Source: Amycolatopsis antarctica (lineage in GTDB: Bacteria > Actinomycetota > Actinomycetes > Mycobacteriales > Pseudonocardiaceae). Taken from it: 64,000 bases of DNA. Both the position numbers and the translations under genes were made by a program. The stretch lies in NCBI RefSeq assembly GCF_002262875.1, contig NZ_NKYE01000016.1, positions 102,511-166,510 of the forward strand, given 5' to 3'. Under the pieces are notes generated by a model. It did not search any database. It saw nothing but the letters and a program-made list of their open reading frames with translations, and was not told the DNA's origin. Position 1 is the stretch's first letter. Each line of letters opens with the position of its first letter. Positions 33,346 through 42,122 of the stretch are shown here, piece after piece.

Positions 33346-34455
33346 ATGAGCAGCAAGGCGAACACGATCGTCGTCGGTGGCGGCGTCATCGGCCTCTCGG
33401 TCGCCTGGCGTGCCGCGGCGGCCGGCCACGAGGTGACGCTGGTCGATCCGGAACCGGCCAGGGGCGCCTCCTGGCTGGCGGGCGGGATGCTCGCCCCCGT
33501 CACCGAAGCCTGGCCCGGCGAGGAGGACGCGCTGCGGCTCGGCGAGGAGTCCCTGCGCCGCTGGCCGGATTTCGCCGCCGAACTGGCCGCCGAGGGCGCC
33601 GACCCCGGCCTTTCGTCCGAGGGCACGATCGTCGTGGCGCTGGACCGCACCGAGGCCGAGCGGCTCGACGCGCTCGCCGGGTACCTGCGTTCGCTCGGCC
33701 GGACGGCGGAGGTGCTGCCGGGGACCCGGGTGCGGCGTGCCGAACCCGGTCTCGTGTCCGTCCTCAGTGGACTGCTGGTGCCGGGCGATCTCGCCGTGGA
33801 CAACCGGAAACTGCTCACCGCCCTGCATCGCACGGCCGGGCGGCGCGGGGTGCGGTTCCTGCCGGAGCGGGCCCTCGCCGTCGAAGCCGGAGCGGTGAGG
33901 ACGGAGGCGGGGACGGTGCGCGGCGACGCAGTGGTGCTCGCCGCCGGGGCGTGCAGCGCGGGCCTGCACCCCGCGCTGGACGGGCGGGTGCGGCCGGTGA
34001 AGGGCGAGATACTGCGCCTGCGTGCCAGGCGGAGCACCCTGCCCCCGCCACGCCGGACGGTCCGGGCGACGGTCGAGGGCAGGCCGGTGTACCTGGTGCC
34101 CAGGGCGGACGGCGAGCTGGTGCTCGGCGCGACCCAGTACGAGGCCGGGTTCGACCGCGCGGTGACCGCGCGCGGAGTACGTGAGCTGCTCGACGGTGCG
34201 GAGCGGGTGTTTCCGGCGCTGGCCGAGTACGAGCTGGTCGAGTGCGCCGCCGGATCGCGGGCGACCAGCGTGGACAACCTGCCCTATCTCGGACCGCTGC
34301 CGGACGGGGTGCTGGCGGCGACCGGCCACTCCCGCAACGGCCTGCTGCTGGCCCCGGTCACCGCCGACGCAGTGCTGGACCTGCTTGCCGGGAAACCACC
34401 ACCGGACGTCGCGGTACCCGCCCATCCCGGACGGAATCCAGAGGGGATGCGATGA
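33346..34455 (+). CDS. thiO: Glycine oxidase ThiO
   Basis: 369 aa FAD-dependent oxidase that makes dehydroglycine for thiazole synthesis. N-terminal Rossmann motif TIVVGGGVIGLSVAWRAAAA, then GASWLAGGMLAPVTEAWPGE (ThiO signature), VVLAAGACSAGL, VYLVPRADGELVLGATQYEA and the C-terminal ATGHSRNGLLLAPVTADAV. ATG 33346 follows the riboswitch-embedded GGGAGCG; upstream in-frame GTG 33301 lies inside the riboswitch and is rejected. Stop overlaps thiS (ATGA). Confidence 0.95.
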   Translation: MSSKANTIVVGGGVIGLSVAWRAAAAGHEVTLVDPEPARGASWLAGGMLAPVTEAWPGEEDALRLGEESLRRWPDFAAELAAEGADPGLSSEGTIVVALDRTEAERLDALAGYLRSLGRTAEVLPGTRVRRAEPGLVSVLSGLLVPGDLAVDNRKLLTALHRTAGRRGVRFLPERALAVEAGAVRTEAGTVRGDAVVLAAGACSAGLHPALDGRVRPVKGEILRLRARRSTLPPPRRTVRATVEGRPVYLVPRADGELVLGATQYEAGFDRAVTARGVRELLDGAERVFPALAEYELVECAAGSRATSVDNLPYLGPLPDGVLAATGHSRNGLLLAPVTADAVLDLLAGKPPPDVAVPAHPGRNPEGMR

Positions 34456-34661
34456 CCGGGAAAACCTTGCGCGTCAACGGAAACGACCGGGATTTCGCCG
34501 TGAGGTCGACTCTCGCCGAGGTCCTCGGCGAACTCGGCGCCGCGCAGCGGGGGGTGGCCGTCGCCCTCGACGGCGAGGTGGTCGGCCGGAGCCGGTGGGC
34601 CGAGATCGTGCCCGCCGACGGGTCGCGCCTCGACGTGCTCACCGCGGTCCAGGGCGGCTGA
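34452..34661 (+). CDS. thiS: Sulfur carrier protein ThiS
   Basis: 69 aa ubiquitin-like protein ending in the required Gly-Gly (VLTAVQGG), whose C-terminal thiocarboxylate donates sulfur to the thiazole ring via ThiG. LRVNGNDRDF and LGAAQRGVAVALDGEVVGRS fit the family. ATG overlaps the thiO stop. The adenylating partner (ThiF/MoeB type) is not in the window. Confidence 0.95.
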   Translation: MTGKTLRVNGNDRDFAVRSTLAEVLGELGAAQRGVAVALDGEVVGRSRWAEIVPADGSRLDVLTAVQGG

Positions 34662-34728
34662 GGCACATCCCTGTGACACCTGTCCTCGCGTGCCCCGCAC
34701 GCCCCGGGAACCCGAAGGAGAACCGGCG

Positions 34729-35505
34729 ATGAACGACGACCCACTGCGGATCGGCGCGTACGAACTGACGTCCAGGCTCGTCGTCGGCACCGGCGGGGCC
34801 GCGAACCTCGCGGTGCTGGAGCGCACGCTGGTGGCCTCCGGCACCGAACTCACCACCGTCGCGATGCGGCGGGCCGACACCGAGGGCGGCACCGGCGTGC
34901 TGGAGTTGTTGCGGCGCTTGAACATCCGGCTGCTACCGAACACGGCGGGCTGCCGCAGTGCCGCCGAGGCGCTGCTCACCGCCCAGCTCGCCCGTGAGGC
35001 GCTGGAGACCGACCTGATCAAACTCGAGGTGCACGCCGACGACCGCACGCTGCTGCCGGACCCGGTCGAGACGCTGGACGCCGCCGAACGCCTCGCCGCC
35101 GACGGTTTCACCGTGCTCGCCTACACCAACGACGATCCGGTGCTGGCCTCGCGGCTGGAGGAGGCCGGGTGCGCGGCGGTGATGCCGCTTGGCGCCCCGA
35201 TCGGCACCGGGCTGGGCATCCGCAACCCGCACAACATCGAACTGATCGTCTCCCGGGCGGGCGTGCCGGTGATACTCGACGCCGGAATCGGCACCGCCTC
35301 CGACGCCGCGCTGGCGATGGAACTCGGCTGCGCCGCCGTGCTGCTCTCCACCGCCGTCACCAGGGCCCAGGACCCGGAGCGGATGGCCACCGCGATGCGA
35401 TGCGCCGTGCGGGCGGGCAGGCTGGCCAGGGATGCCGGGCGGATCCCGAAACGTTTCTGGGCACACGCGTCGAGTCCGCCGCGCGCCGCGGTGGGGGACA
35501 CGTAA
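34729..35505 (+). CDS. thiG: Thiazole synthase
   Basis: 258 aa TIM barrel condensing DXP, dehydroglycine and ThiS thiocarboxylate. Motifs: SRLVVGTGGAANLAVLERTL, LIKLEVHADDRTLLPDPVET (catalytic Lys), VMPLGAPIGTGLGIRNPHNI and VILDAGIGTASDAALAMELG. ATG 34729 has AAGGAGAA upstream. Last gene of thiOSG; a MarR gene begins 65 bp later. Confidence 0.96.
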   Translation: MNDDPLRIGAYELTSRLVVGTGGAANLAVLERTLVASGTELTTVAMRRADTEGGTGVLELLRRLNIRLLPNTAGCRSAAEALLTAQLAREALETDLIKLEVHADDRTLLPDPVETLDAAERLAADGFTVLAYTNDDPVLASRLEEAGCAAVMPLGAPIGTGLGIRNPHNIELIVSRAGVPVILDAGIGTASDAALAMELGCAAVLLSTAVTRAQDPERMATAMRCAVRAGRLARDAGRIPKRFWAHASSPPRAAVGDT

Positions 35506-35570
35506 GGTTGACGGCACTTCGCGGCCGGTACACGTGTTCCGGCCGGTGCCGAACACTGAGGGAGCCAGTC

Positions 35571-36011
35571 GTGGTCACGTCGCCGTCCGAGGAGAACGCA
35601 GACGTACCCGGCCGGCTTTTCCTGGTGGTGGGCCGCCTTTCCCGGGCACTGCGCCAGGCGGGAGCCCCGGGGCCCGGGCACGGTGCGATCTCCGCGCTGG
35701 CGACGCTGGTGCGGCACGGTCAGCTCCGCCTCGGTGACCTCGCGGCGAAGGAGGGGGTGGCCGCGGCGACGATGTCCCGCATCGTGGCCGCGCTCGTCGA
35801 GTCCGGTTACGTACGTCGCGAATCCGACCCGGTCGACCGCCGCGCCTGGCTCGCCATCGCCACCGAGGAGGGGGAGCGGCTGGTGTCCGGCGTCCGCTCG
35901 AACCGGGTGCAGGAGCTGAACCGGCGGATCGACCGGCTGCCGCCGGAGACGCGGGCCTCCCTGGTCGCCGCCCTGCCCGCGCTGGAGGAGCTGCTGCGCG
36001 AGGACGACTAG
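35571..36011 (+). CDS. MarR-family transcriptional regulator
   Basis: 146 aa. Winged HTH visible in LRLGDLAAKEGVAAATMSRI, VAALVESGYVRRESDPVDRR and AWLAIATEEGERLV. GTG 35571 is preceded by GGGAGCCAGTC. No ligand can be inferred; a MarR gene next to thiG is common in related actinomycetes. A hairpin follows the stop, so it is probably the last gene of a transcript. Confidence 0.85.
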   Translation: MVTSPSEENADVPGRLFLVVGRLSRALRQAGAPGPGHGAISALATLVRHGQLRLGDLAAKEGVAAATMSRIVAALVESGYVRRESDPVDRRAWLAIATEEGERLVSGVRSNRVQELNRRIDRLPPETRASLVAALPALEELLREDD

Positions 36012-36020
36012 AACGTGTTT

Positions 36021-36039
36021 GCCGAGCATTGTGCTCGGC
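36021..36039. terminator. Small hairpin after the MarR gene
   Basis: GCCGAGCA-TTG-TGCTCGGC, a perfect 8-bp stem with a 3-nt loop, 9 bp after the MarR stop, followed by CCTTCGT. A plausible weak terminator. Confidence 0.55.
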
Positions 36040-36061
36040 CCTTCGTGACATCCTGTGGCGC

Positions 36062-36769
36062 ATGGACGGCCACGTAGTTCGTGAACGGGAGACGGATCGG
36101 ATCAGCCGCTCGGGTTGGACCACGCTCGCTCCGCTGCGGGAGACAGTGCGGGACCCTCGCGAGATCCTGGACCGCCAGTCCGGTTCCTGGTGGAACGAAG
36201 TGGCGTCCGTCGTCGACGAAATGAGCGGACGCTTTCGAGAGTATCGATTCGCCGACGACGCCGAAATCGGAATCCTCTACGTCCCGGCCGCCAATGAGTT
36301 CGACACGCACGAACCGCGCGATGCGGGTTTCCGTACGCTTCAACATGAATCTCTGACCGACGACTTCGTCGACGACCGCCTGACAAGGCCGACGCTCTCG
36401 CCGGGCAGGGAAGGTGGGGCTCGGTTCTACGTGACCACCGTCGGCAGGTACGGCGTCCCCATGGGCAGCTACGAGGACATCGTCTCCATGCCCGCGGACG
36501 CCCTCACCGTGGCGGGCCAGGACACCCGCGCCGGGATGACCAGGCAACTGTGGAGTGCGAGACTGGCTCAGGCCGGCAGCGAGTCCTTGCCGGACTGGGA
36601 GGGAAACCCTCGCTGGACCTTCACCCTGTTCGTGGGAGACGGCCTCTGTGATGACCAGGCCGCGTCCGGAACCGTGCTCAAATCCAGGGTGAGATTCCGG
36701 CTCGGCAAGCCTGACCGCGGTATCGCGTCCGCCCGGGTAGCTCCGGCCGTCGAAATCCAATACACGTAG
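36062..36769 (+). CDS. Hypothetical protein, no family recognised
   Basis: 235 aa, acidic and soluble, without signal peptide or membrane segment. Repeated beta-type stretches (REYRFADDAEIGILYVPAAN, ARFYVTTVGRYGVPMGSYED, RWTFTLFVGDGLCDDQAASG) suggest a mixed alpha/beta domain; no catalytic motif is evident. ATG 36062 is chosen over GTG 36029, which lies within the preceding hairpin region, although the ribosome-binding site is poor. The sequence is AT-richer than its neighbours (for example near 36220-36370), which may point to recent acquisition. It interrupts the otherwise thiamine-related block. Confidence 0.6.
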   Translation: MDGHVVRERETDRISRSGWTTLAPLRETVRDPREILDRQSGSWWNEVASVVDEMSGRFREYRFADDAEIGILYVPAANEFDTHEPRDAGFRTLQHESLTDDFVDDRLTRPTLSPGREGGARFYVTTVGRYGVPMGSYEDIVSMPADALTVAGQDTRAGMTRQLWSARLAQAGSESLPDWEGNPRWTFTLFVGDGLCDDQAASGTVLKSRVRFRLGKPDRGIASARVAPAVEIQYT

Positions 36770-36844
36770 GCGTTTCCCGGATCGGGGCACCACACTTCGG
36801 CACTCGAAACCGATTCCGCATCGACGGCGGGGTCGTACCGGGGC

Positions 36845-37675
36845 TCAGGGCAGCGGCGGTTCGGGCGCGAGACGCCAGAACGCCGACACCGGGCCGACCT
36901 TCGCCCCCATCGGATAGGAATGCTCGACGGCGTTGGTGACGAACCATTTGCCGAACCGCACCGCCCGGTCCACCGGCATCCCCCTGGCCAGCCCCGCGGT
37001 CAGTGCGGAGGCCATCGCGTCACCCGCCCCGTGCGTGTGCGGCGTCCGGTAACGGGGCCCGGGCAGCTCGGTGAACGTCTCGCCGTCGAAGAGCAGGTCG
37101 ACGCACTCGGGATCGTCCGCCAGGTGGCCGCTCTTCACCAGCACGTACCGCGGCCCGAGCCGGTGCAGTGCGACGGCGGCCTCGCGCATCCGGGGGCGGT
37201 CCTGCGCGGTGATGCCGGTGAGCAGCCGCACCTCGTCCAGGTTGGGGGTGAGGACGGTGGCCCGCGGCAACAGCAGTTCGCGCAGCGCGGCCAGGCCGTC
37301 GGTGTCGAACAGGGGCTGGCCGTGCATGGACGCGGCGACCGGATCCACGACGAACGGGGTGGCCGCGTCCCGGCCGATGCCCGCGCGGTCGCAGGCCCCG
37401 GCCACCGCCTCGATGATCTCGGCGGAGGCGAGCATGCCGGTCTTCGCCGCGCCGACGCCCATGTCCGCGGCCACGGCCTCGATCTGCCCGGCCACGATGT
37501 GCGGCGGGAGATCGGAACGGTCGTGCACGCCGAGGGTGTTCTGCACGGTCACCGCCGTCACCGCGACGAGCCCGTGCACGCCGCAGGTGAGAAAGGTGCG
37601 CAGGTCGGCCTGCAGTCCCGCCGCGCCGCCCGAGTCGGAACCGGCGATGGTCAGTGCGGACGGTGGAGCGCTCAT
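36845..37675 (-). CDS. thiD: Hydroxymethylpyrimidine/phosphomethylpyrimidine kinase, copy 1
   Basis: 276 aa ribokinase-fold kinase: ALTIAGSDSGGAAGLQADLR, AVTAVTVQNTLGVHD, VAADMGVGAAKTGMLASAEI, PFVVDPVAASMHGQPLFDTD, LTPNLDEVRLLTG and THGAGDAMASALTAGLARG. The last motif carries the ribokinase-type GD base instead of the Cys of the enterobacterial enzyme. A second, closely similar thiD lies at 42453-43283. This copy is monocistronic and not next to a riboswitch, so the two may be differently regulated. Confidence 0.93.
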   Translation of the reverse strand: MSAPPSALTIAGSDSGGAAGLQADLRTFLTCGVHGLVAVTAVTVQNTLGVHDRSDLPPHIVAGQIEAVAADMGVGAAKTGMLASAEIIEAVAGACDRAGIGRDAATPFVVDPVAASMHGQPLFDTDGLAALRELLLPRATVLTPNLDEVRLLTGITAQDRPRMREAAVALHRLGPRYVLVKSGHLADDPECVDLLFDGETFTELPGPRYRTPHTHGAGDAMASALTAGLARGMPVDRAVRFGKWFVTNAVEHSYPMGAKVGPVSAFWRLAPEPPLP

Positions 37676-37728
37676 CGTCCCAGTGTCGCCGCCCGCCTCT
37701 GCCGGGGCGAGACCGGGCGGGCTTGCGG

Positions 37729-38658
37729 CTATGGAACGAGGACGATCTTGCCGATCGTGCGGCCGGACTCGCCGAGTTCGTGTGCCCGGCTCGCCTCGGC
37801 CAGTGGGAACGTCCGCGACACGTGCACGCGAAGGCCTCCCGCCGCGGCGAGGCCGGCGAGTTCGCGCAGGCCGAGCTGGTCGGGCTCCACCAGCAGATCC
37901 CGGGTGAGCACACCGAGCCGGTCCGCCGCCTCGGCCACCGGTTCCGCGACGCCGCCGGGGATCGCGATCAGCAGCCCGCCCTCACGCAGGGTCCGCAGCA
38001 GGCGCAGGTCGTTGTCCGGACCGACCAGGCCGAGGGCCACGTCGACGTCCCGCACGCTCTCCCCCACGTCGACGGCCGTGTAGTCGACGGTCTCGTCCGC
38101 CCCGAGCGAGGTCAGGAACTCGTGTTTCGCCGCTCGTGCCGTGCCGATCACGTGTGCGCCGCGGGACTTGGCGATCTGCACGGCGAGGTGGCCGACCCCG
38201 CCCGCGGCCGCGTCGATCAGCACCCGCTGCCCCTGCCGTACCTGCGCGACGTCGACGAGGGCCTGCCACGCCGTCAGTCCGGCCAGCGGCAGCCCGGCCG
38301 CCTCCTCGTGCGAGAGTTCCGCGGGCTTGCGGGCGAAGTGGCGGGACGGTGCCGTGACGTACTCGCCGTAGGCCCTCGCCTCACGCGGGAACCACGGCAT
38401 GCCGAACACCTCGTCGCCCGCCCGCAGTGAACTGGCGCCGAAGCCGGTCGACTCGACCACACCGGAGACGTCCCAGCCCACCGTGTAGGGCGGACCGTCC
38501 ATGAACACCTGCTGGGCACGGGATTTCCAGTCGACCGGGTTGACCCCGGCGGCGTGTACCCGGACCAGTACTTCGGTGGGGCCGGGCTCGGGACGTTCGA
38601 CCTCGACCAGTTCGAGTACCTCGGGGCCGCCGTGATCCCGCTGGGTCACCATGCGCAT
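37729..38658 (-). CDS. NADP-dependent quinone-oxidoreductase-like MDR protein
   Basis: 309 aa zinc-independent medium-chain dehydrogenase/reductase. N-terminal GroES-like domain VLVRVHAAGVNPVDWKSRAQ, then GLPLAGLTAWQALVDVAQVR and the Rossmann motif QRVLIDAAAGGVGHLAVQIA. No Cys/His zinc ligands are seen. It probably reduces quinones or enones with NADPH; substrate unknown. ATG 38658 was chosen because AGGAGG precedes it by 8 bp. It runs in the same direction as the ThDP enzyme upstream (70 bp apart), so it may be part of that accessory unit. Confidence 0.85.
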   Translation of the reverse strand: MRMVTQRDHGGPEVLELVEVERPEPGPTEVLVRVHAAGVNPVDWKSRAQQVFMDGPPYTVGWDVSGVVESTGFGASSLRAGDEVFGMPWFPREARAYGEYVTAPSRHFARKPAELSHEEAAGLPLAGLTAWQALVDVAQVRQGQRVLIDAAAGGVGHLAVQIAKSRGAHVIGTARAAKHEFLTSLGADETVDYTAVDVGESVRDVDVALGLVGPDNDLRLLRTLREGGLLIAIPGGVAEPVAEAADRLGVLTRDLLVEPDQLGLRELAGLAAAGGLRVHVSRTFPLAEASRAHELGESGRTIGKIVLVP

Positions 38659-38728
38659 CGTCCGCGCCTCCTCGTCCACTCCGGGTTTTCGCCCGCTCAG
38701 GGCCTCTCGCCCGCGAAGCTACCGCCGA

Positions 38729-40489
38729 TCAGCGGCACGCGCCGTGGACGGCGACCCGCTCCACCACCGCCGTCGGCTCGTCGGCGGGCAGCAGCGTGGT
38801 GAACGGCGGCACCTCCTCGATCGCCAGGCGCAGTTCGAGCACACCCGGTCCCGCGAGGTGCCGCTGGTGGTAGTCGGCGAGCCGTTCGCGCAGTTCGGTC
38901 AGGGTGCCCGCGCCGCCGACCCACAGCCGGTCCGGCGTACCGAGCCCGCGCGCGACCCCGGTGACGTCCACCGGCGCGTACTTCACCGCTTCGAGCCGGG
39001 AGTCGAACAGCACCTGCTGCCTGGTTACGCACATTCCGTGCATCGCGTTGTTGAACACCACGAACAGCACAGGAAGCCCGAGTTCGACGGCGGTGTGCAG
39101 TTCGAGGCCGTTCATCAGGAACGCCCCGTCCCCGCAGAGCACGACGGTGCGGGTGCCGGGGTCGGAGCCGAGCTGGGCGCCGACGGCGGCGGGCAGGCTG
39201 TAACCCATGCCGCCCATGCCCAGCGCGATCGTCGACGAGGCGCCGGGCGGCACGTCGGAGAGGTGGATCGCGGCGGAGGCGCAGTTGCCCGCGTCGAGCA
39301 CGAGATGCCCGCCGGCGGGCAGGTAGTCGCGCAGCACCTCGACCGCCTCGCTCTGCCGCAGGTCGTCGCCGTCGTTCCCGGGGTTTTCGCGCCCCGGCAC
39401 CGGCTCGGCGAGGCGCGGGACGAAGCGGCGGCGCGGGCGGGCGGCGTTCTCCGGCACGGCGAACGGCTCGGCCCGGGTCATCTCCAGCAGGCGTTCGAAC
39501 ACCGCGCCCGCGTCGGCACGGACGACCAGCCGGGGCGCGACCGACCGCTGTGCCTCGCCGGGGTCGATGTTCACCACGGCCACCTGGCCGCCGGGCAGTT
39601 CGCCGAGCGGGCCCCTGGTCATGGCGTTCAGTCCGGCACCGGCCACGACGACCAAGTCGGCGTCCCGGATCGCCTCGTGCGCCGAGGGGTGCCCTGGCAG
39701 ACCCGCCACGCCGAGGAACAGCGGGTCCTCGTTGGGGAACTCCGCGCGGGCGGACATCGTGGTCGCAGTGGGCACGCCGGCCGCTTGAGCGAACCGGGTG
39801 ACCGCACCCGGGTCGCCGCCGCGGCGCACGCCGTGGCCGACCAGCAGCACCGGCCTGCGCGCGGAACGGACCACGTCGAACAGGGCACGGACCTCGTCCT
39901 CGGGAACGGCGGGCCGGTCGAGGAAATCGGTGAGCGAGGAGGGAAAACCGTCCGGGGCCGGGCCGATGTCGCTGTCCTGCACGTCGCGGGGCAGCAGCAG
40001 GGCGACCGGGCCGGGGCGTCCGGTGAGCGCCGCGTGCACGGCAGCACGCAGGTCGTCCCAGAACGTCGCGACACCGGGACGGGCCACGTACTTGGTGAAC
40101 GCCGCGAGCATCCCGGCCGCGTCCACCGTCCGGCCGATGCCCGAGGAGTCCTGGAAAGCGCCCCGTCCGTCCATTGAGGACGGTGGCTGGCCGATGAGGG
40201 CGAGTACCGGAACGGATTCCGCGTAGGACTCGGCCAGCCCGACGGCGAGGTTCATCATGCCGCCGCCGGAGGTCGAGCAGCAGACGCCGAGCGTGCGGTG
40301 TACCCGGGCGCGGGCGTCGGCCATGAACGCCGCGCCGTCCTCGCGCCGGGCCAGCACCGATTCCAGCCGTCCCGCACCGAGCCGGTGTATCGCATCGTGT
40401 ACGTGCTCGATGTTGGCGCCGCTGACGCCGAACACGTATCGGGTGTCCCAGTCGCGCAGAGTCGCCACCAGGGCGTCGGCCAGTCGCAT
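38729..40489 (-). CDS. Thiamine-diphosphate-dependent synthase/decarboxylase (acetolactate synthase-like)
   Basis: 586 aa with the three domains of the acetolactate-synthase/pyruvate-decarboxylase family. N-terminal PYR domain: RYVFGVSGANIEHVHDAIHR and ARREDGAAFMADARARVHRT with the activating Glu near residue 48. Central domain ends VVNIDPGEAQR. C-terminal PP domain has ALGMGGMGYSLPAAVGAQLG and the ThDP-Mg motif VVLCGDGAFLMNGLELHTAV ... FNN (about residues 448-478). Likely decarboxylates a 2-oxo acid and forms an acyloin or aldehyde; the true substrate is unknown. ATG 40489 has GGTGAGGG upstream. Grouped with a KAS III-like gene and an ABM gene in one direction. Confidence 0.85.
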   Translation of the reverse strand: MRLADALVATLRDWDTRYVFGVSGANIEHVHDAIHRLGAGRLESVLARREDGAAFMADARARVHRTLGVCCSTSGGGMMNLAVGLAESYAESVPVLALIGQPPSSMDGRGAFQDSSGIGRTVDAAGMLAAFTKYVARPGVATFWDDLRAAVHAALTGRPGPVALLLPRDVQDSDIGPAPDGFPSSLTDFLDRPAVPEDEVRALFDVVRSARRPVLLVGHGVRRGGDPGAVTRFAQAAGVPTATTMSARAEFPNEDPLFLGVAGLPGHPSAHEAIRDADLVVVAGAGLNAMTRGPLGELPGGQVAVVNIDPGEAQRSVAPRLVVRADAGAVFERLLEMTRAEPFAVPENAARPRRRFVPRLAEPVPGRENPGNDGDDLRQSEAVEVLRDYLPAGGHLVLDAGNCASAAIHLSDVPPGASSTIALGMGGMGYSLPAAVGAQLGSDPGTRTVVLCGDGAFLMNGLELHTAVELGLPVLFVVFNNAMHGMCVTRQQVLFDSRLEAVKYAPVDVTGVARGLGTPDRLWVGGAGTLTELRERLADYHQRHLAGPGVLELRLAIEEVPPFTTLLPADEPTAVVERVAVHGACR

Positions 40490-40864
40490 GATTCCCTCAC
40501 CTGCGTTCTTCCGGGCACGGCGCTCGCCACGGCATCGGTGCCGTGCGCGTGACCGGTGGTGGAAAGCGCCCGGTGGGACGCCGCTCGCTGGCTGCGGACG
40601 GCCCGAGGCGCGGTTGGGTAATTCGGTGGAGAGCCGGCCGGAACGGTGGTCGAGAATGTCGAGACTCGACCTTTGGCGGTCAGCCATTTTCGATCGGGGA
40701 CCGGTGGGAAGTCAAGGGTTCCCAAATGGAACGACTGGGGTCGGCCGCCCGCTACCGTGGAATTCCGTGGCTGTCGATACACGTCGACGTTAACTCTCGG
40801 ACACATTTCCGTTGTCCTGGAAACTTCCGAAGAGCGCCCTGGAATCGTCCGGCTCGGGCGACGC
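40490..40864. other. Intergenic region between the ThDP enzyme and KAS III-like genes
   Basis: 375 bp with no convincing gene. The middle (about 40610-40820) is AT-richer, as expected for the promoter of the leftward ThDP-enzyme gene. A short symmetric core ACGTCGACGT occurs near 40791 but lacks the flanks of the dispersed 22-bp palindrome. So the ThDP enzyme probably has its own promoter rather than depending on read-through from the KAS III-like gene. Confidence 0.45.
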
Positions 40865-41884
40865 TCAGGTGGCGCCGTTCCAGCGCATCGTCATCGCGCT
40901 CACCATGTCGCCCGCGTTCGAGAAGCACCCCAGCGCCACGATGTCGCCGGTACTGAGCATGCCGTGTTCGAGAGCGTCGGCGAGCGTCACCGGTAGTGAG
41001 CTGTGGAAGAGGTTGCCGTACTTGGCGAGCGTGTCGTGGCAGCGCTCGGGTTCGATCCCGCAGCTTTCCCGCCAGGCCTTGATCATTCCCCGGTTGGGCT
41101 GGTGAGTCAGCAGCAGCGACACGTCGTCAGGTGTCAGTCCGGCCTTCTCCAGGCTGGCCAGGATGGCGTTGGGAACGAGCGACAAAGCGATGCCCCGCAA
41201 CGAATCCAGCTGCTCCTTACTGAACTTCACCGCGATGGGGCCACTGCCGTCCTGCCAGAAACTCCGCTGCTCGCCGTCGACGGGCTCCGGCTCGAACTCC
41301 AGCAGCCCCGCGTGCTCCCCGTGTGACCGTTCGTAGGCGGCGAGCACCGTGGGCTCGCCCTCGGTGAGCAAGGTGGCCGTGGCGCCGTCACCCAGTACCC
41401 GCGAGGCGTGAACATGTTGGAAGGCAGGCAACCGGGAAACGAAGTTGGTGACCGAGAGGACCGCGACCGTTCGGTGCTGCCCGGACTCGATGTACGCCTG
41501 CGCCGCCCGGATGCCGGACAACCAGGACGTCGTGCCGGTGTCCACCTGGGCCACGGTCGCGTTGGTCGCGCCCACCAGGTGCTGGACGTCGGGGCCGATA
41601 CCCGGCAGGTACTTGTCGTTGAACTGGCTGAAGTAGACGATCATGTCCAGATCGGCCGCCGGCGTGGAGGTTCGCTCGAGCACCTTGCGGAGGGCGTTGA
41701 CGCCCAGCTCCGTCGAGGTGTAGTCGGGAGAGGCGAACCGGCGTTCGGCGATCCCCTCGAAGAACTCGTGTCCGGCCAACTGGTCCGAGGTGGCGGTACC
41801 CGTGCCGTCCGGGCTCTCTGCCACGTTCGACACTATCCGCTCGGGCATGAAACTGACGACGTCGATGATCCGGGCGCCTGGCAT
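40865..41884 (-). CDS. KAS III (FabH)-like protein lacking the catalytic cysteine
   Basis: 339 aa thiolase-fold protein of the 3-oxoacyl-ACP synthase III family. The catalytic His and Asn are present: LLLTHQPNRGMIKAW (about residue 260) and KYGNLFHSSLPVTLADALEH (about 290), and the end FSNAGDMVSAMTMRW fits the family. But the active-site strand reads AQVDTGTTSWLSGIRAAQAY: where FabH has A-C-S-G the sequence has T-T-S-W, so the nucleophilic Cys (near residue 115) is missing. It may act as an acyltransferase using Thr/Ser, or be a decarboxylase or scaffold. ATG 41884 has GGGAGATG upstream. Neighbour of a ThDP synthase and an ABM protein. Confidence 0.85.
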   Translation of the reverse strand: MPGARIIDVVSFMPERIVSNVAESPDGTGTATSDQLAGHEFFEGIAERRFASPDYTSTELGVNALRKVLERTSTPAADLDMIVYFSQFNDKYLPGIGPDVQHLVGATNATVAQVDTGTTSWLSGIRAAQAYIESGQHRTVAVLSVTNFVSRLPAFQHVHASRVLGDGATATLLTEGEPTVLAAYERSHGEHAGLLEFEPEPVDGEQRSFWQDGSGPIAVKFSKEQLDSLRGIALSLVPNAILASLEKAGLTPDDVSLLLTHQPNRGMIKAWRESCGIEPERCHDTLAKYGNLFHSSLPVTLADALEHGMLSTGDIVALGCFSNAGDMVSAMTMRWNGAT

Positions 41885-42122
41885 GTGACGACATCTCCCG
41901 CTTCTCGTGCCGCGGACGGAATGGTTGGCCCGTACCGTCCGCAGGTCGGTTCCGCGTGTCCGGCACGCTGATTCCCGTAGCCGCGACCGGATTCACGAGC
42001 GGCGCTGTCAGTGCCGCGAGCGGTCAGTGTCGTCAACAAGATCCGGTAACGCAATACCGCCTCGTCGATACAGTCGGACAGTCACCACTTTTTCTCACAA
42101 TGGCAGAAAAAACGGCGAAGGG

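Noticed and set aside
40780..40800. A fourth copy of the dispersed 22-bp palindrome near 40791 (ACGTCGACGT).
   Set aside because: Only the central ten bases match; the CGCA/TGCG arms that define the other copies are missing.
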